In this document: positions 23,662 to 23,686 of the stretch, in pieces
Numbering within the stretch: position 1 is the first letter of the stretch
How the letters are laid out: the number at the start of each line of letters is the position of its first letter
From: Avelusimicrobium sp963660385
GTDB taxonomy: Bacteria > Elusimicrobiota > Elusimicrobia > Elusimicrobiales > Elusimicrobiaceae
DNA length: 23,686 bases
Reading direction: 5' to 3'
NCBI GenBank assembly: GCA_963660385.1
Contig: CAVKWQ010000022.1
Coordinates: forward strand, 1-23,686
Made by a program: the position numbers and the translations under genes
The notes under the pieces: generated by a model
The model's database searches: none
Told to the model about the DNA's origin: nothing
What the model saw: the letters and a program-made list of their open reading frames with translations, nothing else

Positions 23662-23686
23662 GTCATTCCCGAGTGTCGTAGTCGGG
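23662..23686. repeat. Palindromic repeat copy C, cut by the window end
   Basis: GTCATTCCCGA, loop GTGTCGTAG and TCGGG repeat the left arm of the pilin copy nearly base for base. It begins 45 bp after copy B and continues beyond the window. Confidence 0.7.

Larger units (their letters stand above)
23336..23686. other. Gene-free right end with clustered palindromic repeats
   Basis: After gph and its terminator I see no coding region. The stretch is built of GTTGTCAT-led palindromic units (copies A, B and C) joined by T-rich linkers. Confidence 0.6.

Noticed and set aside
23400..23686. CRISPR array at the repeat-rich right end
   Set aside because: The units are palindromic, vary in length and sequence, and have no regular unique spacers; no cas gene is present in the window.

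Overview
The window looks like a stretch of bacterial chromosome with moderately GC-rich core genes. The gene content is most compatible with a gut-type Elusimicrobiota bacterium: the type IV prepilin with its characteristic hydrophobic start, the style of the core genes, and dispersed palindromic repeats. This assignment is inferred from protein style and is not certain. Most of the window is ordinary housekeeping DNA packed into tight operons with ATGA and TAATG junctions. The unusual material is concentrated at three places: the pilin gene at the left end, a low-GC restriction-modification island next to a tRNA gene, and the repeat-rich right end.

Layout. (1) 1-741: terminator of an upstream gene, then a type IV prepilin gene whose leader region contains a palindromic repeat in frame. 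(2) 735-2458, minus strand: a three-gene operon of small membrane protein, diacylglycerol-kinase-family lipid kinase and membrane-anchored staphylococcal-type nuclease. (3) 2589-5308: alaS with its own terminator. (4) 5313-7502: an A/T-rich type II restriction-modification island. It has a 57-residue excisionase-type helix-turn-helix protein, a cytosine-5 DNA methyltransferase and a convergent probable restriction endonuclease. The promoter is a near-consensus sigma70 site preceded by AT repeats phased at 10 bp. (5) 7503-7867: a hairpin-rich spacer with a duplicated terminator, and tRNA-Tyr(GTA) on the minus strand. (6) 8054-12485: mutS-mutL mismatch-repair operon, with a MutL of the endonuclease type. 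(7) 12537-13919, minus: a secreted protein of unknown function. (8) 14046-22640: a long co-directional run hpt-ftsH-glmM-pdxJ-glmS-acpS-nnrD-alpha/beta hydrolase. (9) 22685-23335: gph, then a terminator. (10) 23400-23686: non-coding DNA with at least three copies of the same palindromic repeat family seen in the pilin gene.

How the genes work together. GlmS and GlmM are the first two steps from fructose-6-phosphate to UDP-GlcNAc for the cell wall. PdxJ makes pyridoxine phosphate, AcpS activates acyl carrier protein, NnrD repairs hydrated NAD(P)H, and Hpt salvages purines. FtsH is the membrane quality-control protease. MutS and MutL give mismatch repair of the nick-directed kind (no MutH is needed when MutL carries the DQHA endonuclease motif). 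The restriction-modification genes are a separate acquired defence unit between alaS and tRNA-Tyr/mutS.

The observations most worth following are: the palindromic element fused in frame into the prepilin leader; three genes (112-residue membrane protein, mutS, 460-residue secreted protein) whose -10 box lies exactly 6 nt before ATG with no Shine-Dalgarno site, predicting leaderless mRNAs; and the phased ATAAAT array ahead of the restriction-modification promoter.
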